A stretch of 12,558 nt of DNA, from NCBI GenBank assembly GCA_047611425.1, contig JBLFWJ010000096.1:1-12558 (forward strand), in the 5' to 3' direction. Source of the DNA: JBLFWJ01 sp047611425. Its GTDB lineage: Bacteria; Bacteroidota; Bacteroidia; UBA10329. Both the position numbers and the translations under genes were made by a program. Positions 1-8,633 of this stretch are shown here, piece after piece; within the stretch, counting starts at the first letter, position 1; every line of letters starts with the position of its first letter. The notes under the pieces are model-generated. The model had not been told where the DNA came from. It did no database searches and saw nothing but the letters and a program-made list of their open reading frames with translations.

Positions 1-570
1 GCCTACTTTTTTCTGCAGCCATCAAAATTCAAGAAGTTTAAATTCCATTTGGATGAGGTTGTTTCTTATGGAGACAGACGAATGCTCGTGATTTCATTTG
101 ACCAGCTGAAGCGAATTAAGCGTGACTTGACGAAGGGTAAAATATTTATTGATACGGAATCGTTTGCCATTGCAGCAATCGAGTACGAAGGCGTTTTTAA
201 GGTGCCGGGTATTCTGAAACTAATGCTGGCTCCATTTGGATTGGATTGGGATGAAGTACGATATACGGAAAGCGTGCAATACCGTGAGTTTTCTGATAAA
301 TGGTTTATTACAAGTAAGCATCACACCTACTATTTTGACATGGAGCGTACCAAGGTATTCCAGTCAAATGAGGACAAAATCACTTTCATCGAACAGTCAT
401 TTGTGGTTACCGACTTACAGACAAATGAGGTACAGCCCATCGAAGAAGCTAAGCGCATCAAACAAGGAGTTCCTTGGGATGAACAGGCGTTAGATCCAGA
501 TCCTTCTTTTTGGGATACGTACAATCCTAATAGGCCGAAAAAGTTTGAAGCCGTTTTAGAACAAGAATAG
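1..570 (+). CDS. C-terminal part of a carboxypeptidase-like regulatory domain (CarboxypepD_reg-like) surface protein, 5' truncated by the window
   Basis: The frame is open from base 1, so the real start lies upstream; 189 residues are visible, ending in TAG. The internal TTG at 49 and later ATGs are not credible starts because coding-like sequence (AYFFLQPSKFKKFKF) precedes them in frame. The segment KGKIFIDTESFAIAAIEYE, the later 'DKWFITSKHHTYYF' beta-strand pattern and the ending 'FWDTYNPNRP' resemble the C-terminal half of the Bacteroidota family whose N-terminus carries a CarboxypepD_reg-like domain. Those proteins are generally exported and envelope-associated, with no established reaction. 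No catalytic motif is visible here. The gene is convergent with the permease/peptidase gene and separated from it by a strong hairpin. The family assignment rests on pattern memory and is moderately sure; the molecular role is unknown. Confidence 0.7.
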   Translation, partial: AYFFLQPSKFKKFKFHLDEVVSYGDRRMLVISFDQLKRIKRDLTKGKIFIDTESFAIAAIEYEGVFKVPGILKLMLAPFGLDWDEVRYTESVQYREFSDKWFITSKHHTYYFDMERTKVFQSNEDKITFIEQSFVVTDLQTNEVQPIEEAKRIKQGVPWDEQALDPDPSFWDTYNPNRPKKFEAVLEQE

Positions 571-607
571 AAACCCTGTCCTGTTTCATAGAAACAGGAC
601 AGGGTTT
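571..607. terminator. Bidirectional terminator hairpin between convergent genes
   Basis: A perfect 17-bp inverted repeat (571-587 and 591-607) with a 3-base loop ATA begins directly after the TAG of the plus-strand gene and ends 4 bases before the stop codon of the minus-strand gene. The outer arms start with AAA and end with TTT. Transcripts from either side therefore carry a GC-containing stem followed by a short U tract, as expected for a terminator shared by two convergent genes. Confidence 0.85.
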
Positions 608-611
608 GCTC

Positions 612-3600
612 CTACTCTGCGTTTACAACCTTAACGTTGTCTTTGTAGACTCGATCAATCAATAATCTTCGGGGATCAATTGCTGCTTTTGCCGGAATAG
701 AATCCAGCATCAATGTAAAAGTCATTTCGGGTTGATCGATCATTACACGTTCTTGGTACACCAGGGTTTCCTCATCTGTGTCCAATACTCCAATGTCAAT
801 CCAATCTCGAATTGGAACAATGGTTTCGTTGCCCATTGTATCGGCCTTAATCTTCTCCGCTTTGATCTTGATAGTCAGTTCGTACTTACCATCCTTTGGC
901 TTGGTGTTGTAGTCGGCTTCGGTCAATCGGAGATCATAAAGGGTGATTTCCTTGAACCAATCATTGATAAGATATTTCAATGAATCTGGAACGACTGGCT
1001 CTAAATGTCGAAGAAAATCCAAAGAGGTAGAATATGGCGGCCCAGCATATTTAAACTCTTCTAAGTAGTTGCGCATGGCCTTGTTTACACTGTCTTCACT
1101 AATGTAATCCTGTAAAGCATACAAGACCAACGAGCCTTTTCCATAGTGGATGTGGCCTTGATTCTCAACCTTGAATAGCGGAACTTCCTTATCGACTTCA
1201 CTGCTTCTTCCACGCAGATAACGCTCATGATTGTACTTGAGGAATTCCCTCATTTTCATTGGATCGTCATCTAGTTTCTTCATAGTCATAAGCGAAGAAT
1301 ACTCAGCAAAGCTTTCGCTCATTAACGTACCACCTTGCATGTTGGCGCCTACCACTTGATGCGCCCACCATTGGTGCGCCATCTCGTGTGCAATAACCGC
1401 ATCAATGATGTTGTTTCCGTCTTCATCCGAAAGGTCGGTCACAAAACCAATTGCCTCAGAATAAGGCATTGTACCTGGAAAAGCCTGTGCAAAAGATGCA
1501 TACCTCGGAAACTCAATGATCCTACATTGATTATGGAAATACGGCCCGAAATGTTCTGTGTAATAAGCCAATGAACGCTCCATAGCATCCATCATCATTG
1601 GTACATTCATAGGATGCTTGGCATCGTAGTAAACTTCGAGATCAATCCCGTTCCAAGTTCTCCGCTCCACTTCAAATCGGGCTGAAATGAACGAATAGAA
1701 GTTCTGTGAAGGATGATCCACTTTGTAGTGATAGAAATTACGTCCGTCTTCTTGCCACTCCTTTTGCAGAGTTCCAGGAGATATCGCAATTTGATCAGAC
1801 GAAGTGGAAATCACCGTTTCTACATTTATGAAGTCGGCACGGCCATTTGATAAATAATTGACCTGACAGCTTTTACCGCAATTGGTCTCCAACTCCGGCA
1901 TGCGGTCTTTCTCCTCCAAGCCATACTTCTTTCGATCATTCTTATCGCTTATCTCAGAATTGGGATCGTAACCAAGGGTTGGCAGAATCTGGAAGTTGTT
2001 CAGGAAAGTTCCATTCTGTACCACACTTGTGTTGCCTGCTTGGTTCTCAAAACCTTTTGGATTGTAAGCCGTCTCAATCACCCCTATCATTGAATCTCCC
2101 GGCATCATTGGCTTATCCAACTCGTAGATCATCCAACCCATTTCCTTGTTTTCGTGAACCAATGTCGAATTAGGAATCTCAATCTTAGGATTCCATTTCT
2201 CATCTGTACTGAAATGCAAAGAATCAATTGGAAAGGCAGTTTCATTCTTATAAACTAACGTGGCGTGAACATCCACTTTTCGTTCCTCTGGATAGATGTT
2301 GATCCTGTATTTCACATCCTTCACCTTTGGCAATGGAGCGTTCTCATACTTCTTGTAGGTTTTCTCAAATTCAGCAGTTAGTGCCTCTAGTTCATCGCCC
2401 GTTTTATACTCGTTTAATACCTGCGTATTGTAATACACAAAGCCAGAAACGGCCAGCCACAAAACAGCAATCAAGCCAAAACTCAGCTTTGCAGATTTGC
2501 CCATTTTCTTACTAGCATGGGCCATTCGTTCCTTCATTGTGCCAATTACTCCGCGACTCCAAAGTGCACTTGCCACCATTAGACACAACGCACCAAACAG
2601 CAACCAATAAACGTTGAACCACATGGCACCGAGCATGCCTGGGCCAAATCCGTTCATATCTGAATATCTTACTGAAGGCCCAGAGCCAATGGACAGCATT
2701 TTGCTTTCAACATCCAATGCGAGTAAAACCAGATCCCATAAAAACAGAACTAGAATAGACACGAAATAGCCCACATACTTGTTATTCAACAATACCTGAA
2801 ACATGATCATTACACCGCTCCAAATGAAGTAGAGCGGGAAAAACATGAGCAAAAAGTCTACGAGGTAAACCGAAAGTTCAATTCGTGTATAGCCATGAGC
2901 AAGCTGATACAGCACACCACACAGCACAAAAAACAGATGCAACATAGTCGTTAACGTTGCCAACGAAAGCACTTTGGCAGCGAGCGATATTGTAGATCCA
3001 TGAGGCGTTGCATCAATTACTTCATGAATCTTTGAATCACGGTCTCTCCAAACCAATTCTCCACTAAAAAAGACAAGAATGATAACAACAAAAATGCCGG
3101 CTGCACCATTGATTACATCGATAATCTTATAAGTGAGAGGATACGATTGAAGCCCGTAATAGTCAAAGCCTCCGGCCAAATTGGCTAGAAGAATAATAAC
3201 GGCAAACAGGAAAAGAATCCTGAACGTGACGCTCTTTCCAATGCTCATGAAATTGGTAAAGAAGAAGCTCTTGAACTGAGCCCAACTTGTAGCCGATCCA
3301 TAATTTGGTTGAACACTTGGCATAGAATCTTCGACTTTAGCTGACGCAGTTTCCTTCTTTTCTGCCTTTACCTTTTTGTTCTTCTCCTTGAATGAGAAAG
3401 TGAAGTATGAAAGGGCCAATATCAGAGACCCTACTCCTATCCAAACCAATCGATTAAGAAATAGTATTCCAGAGAATCCCGGACTAAGTGTGTTCTTCTC
3501 AATTGGAGTGAAATACTTCGTCTCCAAAGAATAAGCCCTAATTCCGAAGGTATCCGAAAGCGCTGCAATTGTCTCATTGTCAACATCAGACATCAACGTA

Positions 3601-4190
3601 CCCGAAACCATGTAGCCTATAATGATGACCAATGCACCTACGAATGAGATGGTTGTACTCTTCCATTTGTTGGCCAAAGCAAACACAACCGTGCCTGCGA
3701 TAAACATGTTGGGCAGGATGAATAACAGGTAGCTGTTCACGAAAGTTTCCAAGTAGAATGGGCCAAATCGGTCTGCATCTACCCAACCCAAAGCCGGGCC
3801 AATGACCGTTCCGAGGAACGAGCCGATATATACACCCAACATTGGAATCGTAGCTAGCAAAAGCGCTCCGAAGAAGCGACCAAAGAAATAACCAGGCTTG
3901 CTTAATGGTGTGCTGAATAGAATCTCATTGAATTGATGATTGTGGTCTTTCAGTGCAGCATTATTGAAAAAGGCAGCTGCAATCAACAATCCGAAAATTG
4001 ACATGATTGCCGTGAATTGTGCAATGATGTTCGGAGCGTTTTTGAATACGTTTCCAACCGAGCCGCCAATGACTACGTTATCACTTGCGGTTGCGCCAAA
4101 AACCAACAATGCCATCAATGACATGAAAATGTACACCATCGGCTGTTTGAGGGCATACTTGAGTTCCGCTATGAGAAAATCTTTAAACAT
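612..4190 (-). CDS. ABC-2 type permease fused to an M1-family zinc aminopeptidase
   Basis: This is a 1192-residue fusion. Residues about 15-265 form a first ABC-2-like membrane half. A charged Lys/Glu linker (about 268-290) follows, then a second membrane half (about 320-545) and a last membrane segment near 572-588. The remainder (about 600-1192) should be extracytoplasmic and is an M1-type metallopeptidase. The zinc site is HEMAH at residues 935-939 (bases 1374-1388), with the third ligand probably E959. Y1016 in HYGKG is the likely catalytic tyrosine. The classical GAMEN exopeptidase motif is replaced by GTMPYSE (906-912), as is usual for these fusions as I remember them. The start is supported by AGGA six bases before the ATG. 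The ATPase gene lies 20 bp upstream on the same strand, so the two probably form one exporter or membrane-stress system. The substrate is unknown. Confidence 0.92.
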   Translation of the reverse strand: MFKDFLIAELKYALKQPMVYIFMSLMALLVFGATASDNVVIGGSVGNVFKNAPNIIAQFTAIMSIFGLLIAAAFFNNAALKDHNHQFNEILFSTPLSKPGYFFGRFFGALLLATIPMLGVYIGSFLGTVIGPALGWVDADRFGPFYLETFVNSYLLFILPNMFIAGTVVFALANKWKSTTISFVGALVIIIGYMVSGTLMSDVDNETIAALSDTFGIRAYSLETKYFTPIEKNTLSPGFSGILFLNRLVWIGVGSLILALSYFTFSFKEKNKKVKAEKKETASAKVEDSMPSVQPNYGSATSWAQFKSFFFTNFMSIGKSVTFRILFLFAVIILLANLAGGFDYYGLQSYPLTYKIIDVINGAAGIFVVIILVFFSGELVWRDRDSKIHEVIDATPHGSTISLAAKVLSLATLTTMLHLFFVLCGVLYQLAHGYTRIELSVYLVDFLLMFFPLYFIWSGVMIMFQVLLNNKYVGYFVSILVLFLWDLVLLALDVESKMLSIGSGPSVRYSDMNGFGPGMLGAMWFNVYWLLFGALCLMVASALWSRGVIGTMKERMAHASKKMGKSAKLSFGLIAVLWLAVSGFVYYNTQVLNEYKTGDELEALTAEFEKTYKKYENAPLPKVKDVKYRINIYPEERKVDVHATLVYKNETAFPIDSLHFSTDEKWNPKIEIPNSTLVHENKEMGWMIYELDKPMMPGDSMIGVIETAYNPKGFENQAGNTSVVQNGTFLNNFQILPTLGYDPNSEISDKNDRKKYGLEEKDRMPELETNCGKSCQVNYLSNGRADFINVETVISTSSDQIAISPGTLQKEWQEDGRNFYHYKVDHPSQNFYSFISARFEVERRTWNGIDLEVYYDAKHPMNVPMMMDAMERSLAYYTEHFGPYFHNQCRIIEFPRYASFAQAFPGTMPYSEAIGFVTDLSDEDGNNIIDAVIAHEMAHQWWAHQVVGANMQGGTLMSESFAEYSSLMTMKKLDDDPMKMREFLKYNHERYLRGRSSEVDKEVPLFKVENQGHIHYGKGSLVLYALQDYISEDSVNKAMRNYLEEFKYAGPPYSTSLDFLRHLEPVVPDSLKYLINDWFKEITLYDLRLTEADYNTKPKDGKYELTIKIKAEKIKADTMGNETIVPIRDWIDIGVLDTDEETLVYQERVMIDQPEMTFTLMLDSIPAKAAIDPRRLLIDRVYKDNVKVVNAE

Positions 4191-4210
4191 TACTTTTCCT
4201 TTTTAGCGGG

Positions 4211-5095
4211 TTAAACCAGCACGTTTGACGTGTTGATCTTAGAGAAGAATACGTCTTCAAGATTTGGTTTGATGAGCTCAAAACCATTCTGTGGATCAGA
4301 TTCGCTGAACACGTGAATGATCGGCTTCCCTCCTACCATCTTATTAGAAATGATGGAATAGTTGGAAGCGTAAGTTTCCAATTCCTCTCTTTCCACGACC
4401 CGTTGATACACTTTTCCATTAAGCTCATCAATCGCAGTCTGAGGTGCCCCATGAAAGACAATCTGGCCCTTATTCATAATGGCCATCTTCGTACACAACT
4501 CTCGAACATCGTCTACAATGTGTGTAGATAGAATCACGATAACTTCCTTTCCAACATCCGCTAACAGATTGTAGAAGCGGTTTCGTTCACCTGGATCAAG
4601 TCCTGCCGTTGGCTCATCTACAATGATCAATTTAGGATTACCGATAAGTGCCTGCGCAATTCCAACCCTTTGCTTCATTCCTCCCGAGAAGCCTTTCACA
4701 TTTTTTTTTCGGTCATCAAATAGGTTCACCTTGTCTAAGAGGTAGGCAACCAATTGCTTCCGCTCCTTAGAATTTGTAATTCCCTTTAAGATGGCAATGT
4801 GATCCAAAACCTGTTCGGCCGTAATCTTCGGATAAACGCCAAACTCTTGTGGCAGGTATCCAAGTGTCTTTCTCAATTCACCCGGCTCATTGAAAATGTT
4901 AATATCGTTTAGTGTTGCCGAACCAGCATCTGCTTCTTGCAGAGTTGCCAAGGTTCTCATCAACGATGATTTACCTGCGCCATTAGGGCCAAGTAGGCCG
5001 AACATGCCGTTCTCAATTTCGAGTGAAACGTTGTCGAGTGCCTTAACTCCGTTGGGATAGGTCTTGGATAAATTGGTGATGGTGAGTTTGTTCAT
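4211..5095 (-). CDS. ABC transporter ATP-binding protein
   Basis: This is a 294-residue ATPase partner of the downstream permease/peptidase fusion. In order: Walker A GPNGAGKS (36-43), Q-loop Q83, signature FSGGM (136-140; F replaces the usual L), Walker B LIIVDEP (156-162), D-loop AGLDP and H-loop H192. The C-terminal about 90 residues after the ATPase core are typical of the export-type (DrrA/CcmA-like) subfamily. The ATG at 5093-5095 is preferred over an in-frame TTG at 5161, because the protein then begins MNKLTITNLSKTY, the normal first strand of an ABC domain. There is no clear Shine-Dalgarno sequence. It is the first gene of a two-gene operon. A run of nine A in the coding strand (bases 4701-4709) encodes RKKN just before the signature motif and is a potential slippage site. 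Confidence 0.95.
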   Translation of the reverse strand: MNKLTITNLSKTYPNGVKALDNVSLEIENGMFGLLGPNGAGKSSLMRTLATLQEADAGSATLNDINIFNEPGELRKTLGYLPQEFGVYPKITAEQVLDHIAILKGITNSKERKQLVAYLLDKVNLFDDRKKNVKGFSGGMKQRVGIAQALIGNPKLIIVDEPTAGLDPGERNRFYNLLADVGKEVIVILSTHIVDDVRELCTKMAIMNKGQIVFHGAPQTAIDELNGKVYQRVVEREELETYASNYSIISNKMVGGKPIIHVFSESDPQNGFELIKPNLEDVFFSKINTSNVLV

Positions 5096-5116
5096 GGTGT
5101 GATTTTCAGGAATTCT

Positions 5117-5124
5117 CAAAAGTA
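5117..5124 (-). promoter_or_regulatory. Candidate Bacteroidota -7 element for the ABC operon
   Basis: On the minus strand this reads TACTTTTG, an exact match to the Bacteroidota -7 consensus TAnnTTTG, 21 bases upstream of the ATPase ATG. No good -33 TTG/TTTG element lies at the usual 19-21 base spacing, so the call is tentative. The 130-bp divergent region must also hold the promoter of the plus-strand transporter; only an imperfect TAAATTTTG is seen there, too close to that start codon to be convincing. Confidence 0.3.
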
Positions 5125-5225
5125 ATTTTCCGATGATCTTAACTTGAGAAAGCTGGAACAAAGTATGTTAAATCCTTGATCTAAAGAATGGTGATAGCTT
5201 TAAACCTTTCTATAAATTTTGAATA

Positions 5226-6620
5226 ATGAAGATCAAACGTTTTCCAGATACGCTGACCATCATCCTTGTAATCATGGTTCTTTTTGTTGCCATGACATGG
5301 ATTATCCCTGCCGGTGAATTTGACCGAGAAACATTCGGCAGCAAGGAAATAGTCATACCAGGTACGTACCATGTTCTTGCAGAGTCGTACGGGCAAGGCT
5401 TGATGGATTTTCTGATGGCTCCCATCAAAGGGTTTCAGGCTGCCGCAGACATTATCGCTTTCGTCTTATTGGTAGGAGGAGCATTTTCAATGGTCAGTTC
5501 AACTGGAGCCATCACTGCAGCTTTGTACAAGGTTATTGGTTTAGCTAGGAGGCGCCCAAAGTTTAAAATGTGGGTCATTCCTCTGATAATGACACTGTTC
5601 TCGTTAGGTGGTTCAACCTTTGGAATGGCCGAGGAAGTTTTGGTTTTTATTCTGATCACCATTCCGTTGGCAAGAGCACTTGGCTATGATAGTATCGTAG
5701 GAATTGCCATGCCGTTTATTGGCGCTGGCGCTGGATTTGCGGGGGCATTCATCAATCCGTTTACGATGGGAATAGCCCAAGGAATTGCTGGCTTACCCAT
5801 TGGAAGCGGATTCGGATATCGTTTGTTCTGTTGGTTCGTTTTCACCTCCGTTTGTACCGGTTTTGTAATGTGGTACGCCAAGCGAATTGAGAAGAACCCT
5901 GAACTGAGTTTGGTTCATGAAATCGATTCTCAACGCAAGGACGAAGATTTATCAAGCGGTGATGAAATTGAATTCAATCTTAAGCGAAAAATGGTGTTGA
6001 TGCTTCTTGCATCGGCCATCGGCTTGCTTTTAGTTGGAGTTAATTATTGGGGTTGGTACATCGAAGAAATCGCTGCTTTATTCGTTGGGCTTGGATTGGT
6101 TGTGGCCATCACATTTAGAATGAATGCGCATGATGCCTCCGCTGCTTTTGTTGCCGGAACAAAGGATGTCGTAACCGCGGCAATGGTAATTGGGCTATCA
6201 AGAGGTTTGCTGGTGTTAGCCGAAGATGGAAAGATCATCGACACCATGCTATTTGCACTTTCAGACGCAGCTTCAGGTTTTCCAAAAGCGGTCTCGATTG
6301 AGATCATGTTTGTGTTTCAGACGTTCCTCAACTTCTTTATCCCTTCGGGATCTGGACAAGCTGCATTGACCATGCCTTTGATGGCTCCGCTAAGCGACTT
6401 GCTGGGAATTACTCGACAATGTGCGGTACTTGCTTACCAGTTTGGAGATGGTATAAGCAACCTGATCATTCCAACCAGTGGGGTCACGATGGGAATTTTG
6501 GAAATTGCCAAGGTGCCTTACAATAAATGGTTCAAGTGGATTATGCCTCTGATGATTATACTGACCATCGTGGCTGCCCTCCTACTATTACCTCCAACAA
6601 TATTGTTTGAGTGGAACTAA
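5226..6620 (+). CDS. YfcC-family (DcuC-like) inner-membrane transporter
   Basis: This is a 464-residue polytopic membrane protein. It opens with KRFPDTLTIILVIMV and WIIPAGEFDRE, the characteristic N-terminus of the YfcC family (C4-dicarboxylate anaerobic carrier/DcuC-like superfamily, sometimes annotated as basic amino acid antiporters). Other family-like stretches are the glycine-rich PFIGAGAGFAGAFINPF and, near the C-terminus, PSGSGQAALTMPLMAPL followed by YQFGDGISNLIIPTSG. A charged cytoplasmic loop at about residues 217-252 separates two hydrophobic halves, which suggests an inverted-repeat architecture. The start is the only early ATG compatible with the family N-terminus; there is no clear Shine-Dalgarno sequence. 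The gene is divergent from the ABC operon and convergent with the nuclease gene, 11 bp between stops, so it is probably monocistronic. The substrate cannot be told from sequence alone. Confidence 0.88.
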   Translation: MKIKRFPDTLTIILVIMVLFVAMTWIIPAGEFDRETFGSKEIVIPGTYHVLAESYGQGLMDFLMAPIKGFQAAADIIAFVLLVGGAFSMVSSTGAITAALYKVIGLARRRPKFKMWVIPLIMTLFSLGGSTFGMAEEVLVFILITIPLARALGYDSIVGIAMPFIGAGAGFAGAFINPFTMGIAQGIAGLPIGSGFGYRLFCWFVFTSVCTGFVMWYAKRIEKNPELSLVHEIDSQRKDEDLSSGDEIEFNLKRKMVLMLLASAIGLLLVGVNYWGWYIEEIAALFVGLGLVVAITFRMNAHDASAAFVAGTKDVVTAAMVIGLSRGLLVLAEDGKIIDTMLFALSDAASGFPKAVSIEIMFVFQTFLNFFIPSGSGQAALTMPLMAPLSDLLGITRQCAVLAYQFGDGISNLIIPTSGVTMGILEIAKVPYNKWFKWIMPLMIILTIVAALLLLPPTILFEWN

Positions 6621-6630
6621 CCAACTTATT

Positions 6631-6649
6631 CTCAAAGCTTCGCTTTGAG
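6631..6649. terminator. Hairpin overlapping the end of the nuclease gene, likely transporter terminator
   Basis: CTCAAAGC-TTC-GCTTTGAG is a perfect 8-bp stem with a 3-base loop, 10 bases after the transporter stop codon. It includes the stop codon and last codons of the convergent nuclease gene. On the plus strand no strong T run follows closely, so its termination efficiency is uncertain. Confidence 0.5.
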
Positions 6650-7876
6650 GTTCAATTCATGGTTTTTCGAGAAGACTCTGATGATGTACAAACCAGACTT
6701 GCTAGGGTAAATTGGAAGGCTGACAAGGTTTTGTCCCTTTATCAACTCGACTTGCTGAGTATTGATATTCCTACCTAGCATATCGGTAATCTCAAAAGTG
6801 GCACCCTGAGAATAAGGCCAGTTCACGTGAACGGTTCCGTTTTCTATCCACAGGTTGGATTCAAACTGTTCGTTCTGATCAAGGCCAACCGTACCAACTC
6901 CAAAATTCAATTCTAAAACAATGGGTAGGTGATCGCTCATATAATAGAGCGATTGAAGTATCTCATCTGACCACTCGCCCCCAGAACAATCGGTGATATT
7001 TTGGTTGTAGCAAGTTCCAGTATTTCCAAGTGCATGGTAGGAGCCTTCCTCGTAAACAACCGTATTCCAAGGCTGAAACATATCATTTGAAAGCAGGATA
7101 AAATCGAACCGATCATCAAGTCCTCCTCCTGCTCCATCTCCAAAAATGCTGGACGTTCGTGTGCTTTGAGTCAAGATATCTTTAGGCTGAAAACTGCTCG
7201 AATTCCAATCTCCAGGACTATCAATCGGATCTCGTAGAATTATTGAGTTGGTCGGGTCAAGGAGTTCTTGGTAGGCTGGTTCATCGCTCGTGTAAACATT
7301 GAAATCACCAGCTACGATCATATTGGCGTCAGCTGGTAGAAACTGTTCGTGAAGGGTCAACGTTTGAACCATGGCCAATCTGGCCTGAACATTTGAAGTT
7401 CCCTGGCTGCTTTTTAGGTGCATTACAAAGACATAGAAGAAGACAGTGTCTGCACCTTGAGCAAGGTTCGGATCCTTGTAATACAATTCGAATTTATTGA
7501 GGTCTCGGACATCGGTCATCAGATATCCTTCTTCTTTCATACCAAACATGTCGGTATTGTAGATCATAGCCTGTTGCAGCTTCCAATTACTGAATGGACT
7601 ACTCTGCTGAACCACAAATTCTGATGCTGCATAATTCGCAGGTAAATCCGAAAAACTCTCATTCAGAATGAGTTGTAAGCCACTGTCGTTCTTCAATTCT
7701 TGAATCAAGAAAATATCAGGTTCAACGTAATTAATGAGTTGACGAAGCGTGTCCTCTCTACCAGCGATATTGCCGGTTGGATAGTTGAGCACATTATAGG
7801 ACATAACGGTGGCTTGTTGCTGAGCCATGGTAGACACGGCTGCAAAAACCAGCATGAAGGAAAGGATGATACGCAT
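6632..7876 (-). CDS. Secreted endonuclease/exonuclease/phosphatase-fold enzyme with T9SS sorting domain
   Basis: 414 residues. A Sec signal peptide (about 1-18, ending TMA) is followed by the EEP fold. Visible motifs are N28 in SYNVL, E60 in LIQEL (metal-binding glutamate), H153 in MHLKSS, GDFN at 190-193, DDRFDF at 254-259 and SDHLP at 314-318 with the catalytic His. These fit Mg-dependent phosphodiesterases such as extracellular nucleases. The substrate could also be another phosphodiester. Residues about 340-414 form a type A T9SS C-terminal sorting domain (ITDMLGRNI, then SGLYIIRV). The protein is therefore expected to pass the outer membrane and be released or anchored at the surface. 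Its own promoter probably lies in the 84 bp before the hairpin at 7961. I expect a role in scavenging extracellular nucleic acid or phosphate; that is inference. Confidence 0.9.
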   Translation of the reverse strand: MRIILSFMLVFAAVSTMAQQQATVMSYNVLNYPTGNIAGREDTLRQLINYVEPDIFLIQELKNDSGLQLILNESFSDLPANYAASEFVVQQSSPFSNWKLQQAMIYNTDMFGMKEEGYLMTDVRDLNKFELYYKDPNLAQGADTVFFYVFVMHLKSSQGTSNVQARLAMVQTLTLHEQFLPADANMIVAGDFNVYTSDEPAYQELLDPTNSIILRDPIDSPGDWNSSSFQPKDILTQSTRTSSIFGDGAGGGLDDRFDFILLSNDMFQPWNTVVYEEGSYHALGNTGTCYNQNITDCSGGEWSDEILQSLYYMSDHLPIVLELNFGVGTVGLDQNEQFESNLWIENGTVHVNWPYSQGATFEITDMLGRNINTQQVELIKGQNLVSLPIYPSKSGLYIIRVFSKNHELNLKAKL

Positions 7877-7960
7877 AGAGCAAAGGTCTTCCTATTTCTC
7901 GTTCACACAAAGATGTCTTGGCATATGATAAGATTAAGACAATTCAATTTCTTAAAAACA

Positions 7961-7988
7961 GAAAGGCCCACCATATGGTGGGCCTTTC
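7961..7988 (-). terminator. Rho-independent terminator of the truncated FN3/T9SS gene
   Basis: GAAAGGCCCACC-ATAT-GGTGGGCCTTTC is a perfect 12-bp stem; the whole element is a 28-base palindrome. On the minus strand it lies 19 bases after the stop codon of 8008-8607 and is followed by TGTTTTTAAG, a classic U tract (bases 7954-7959). A second inverted pair, AATTCAATT (7941-7949) with AATTGAATT (7990-7998), flanks it and could extend the structure across an internal loop. Confidence 0.88.
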
Positions 7989-8007
7989 CAATTGAATTAC
8001 GCTAAGT

Positions 8008-8607
8008 CTATTGCTTAACTATTCTGAACACTTCGTTCAAACCAGATTCGGTGATTACCTCCACTGAATAAAGTCCAGCCGCACCTTCGATTTCTAGTTC
8101 CACTTTACTGGAACCTGAAACAGATTTTGTTGAAATAACCTGACCGTGAATGCTTCTCACAACTACTGAAGCTTGTTCAGCATCTCCCAAAACAACCGTA
8201 ATCAATCCAGTCGTTGGATTAGGGAAAACGTTGATCGATTGATCAACATCATTGCTTGTAAGGCGAGCTCCTGGCTCGGTATTTAAAGTGGTGAAGTAGA
8301 AGAATCCATTCCAGCTAAGAGGACTGTTCAACGAACAAACGGTTTTCACCTTATACTCATAGTCGGTTCCAGGGGTCAATCCAGTTTTCACCTTGAATGT
8401 GGTAGGTGCCCAAACGGTATGAAAATCCCAAGTTGTGGTACCCGCCTCACGAACTTTCACTTTGTACTTGATCGCATTCGGCTGTGCATCCCAGATAATG
8501 GTTGCTTCAGTCTCGGATAAGTTTGCACTTGAGATGATATACGGGTTGTCACATGGATAGTCCAACGTTGTGAAGTTGGAATTAGGTCCATAACCGGTTG
8601 AACCATC
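8008..8607 (-). pseudogene. 5'-truncated FN3-domain T9SS cargo gene (remnant)
   Basis: The minus-strand frame is open from just after a TAA at 8608-8610 to the stop at 8008, about 199 codons. It has no ATG or signal peptide at its beginning; the earliest alternative start is TTG at 8565. It starts in the middle of a domain: DGSTGYGPNSNFTTL is the last strand of a fibronectin type III domain. A complete FN3 domain follows (DYPCDNPYI to FYFTTL), then a linker and a type A T9SS sorting domain (VFPNPTTG, VRSIHGQV, GLYSVEV). The missing signal peptide and upstream domains, with a stop and another gene directly upstream, indicate a deletion remnant of a larger secreted protein. The strong terminator downstream is retained. 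Expression from an internal start is possible, but the product could not be exported. Confidence 0.75.
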
Positions 8608-8633
8608 TTATAGCAAATACTGCCGAAAATGAC

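Noticed and set aside
49..570. Start of the first gene at TTG 49
   Set aside because: The frame is open to the window edge with plausible protein sequence before it, so the gene is truncated rather than starting here.
5096..5161. N-terminal extension of the ABC ATPase from TTG at 5161
   Set aside because: The extra 22 residues do not belong to an ABC domain, the ATG at 5095 gives the standard N-terminus, and a candidate -7 element lies inside the extension.
7700..8005. Plus-strand open frame of about 100 codons opposite the nuclease start and terminator
   Set aside because: It overlaps the signal peptide region of a clear gene on the other strand, runs through a terminator hairpin, and has no recognisable features.
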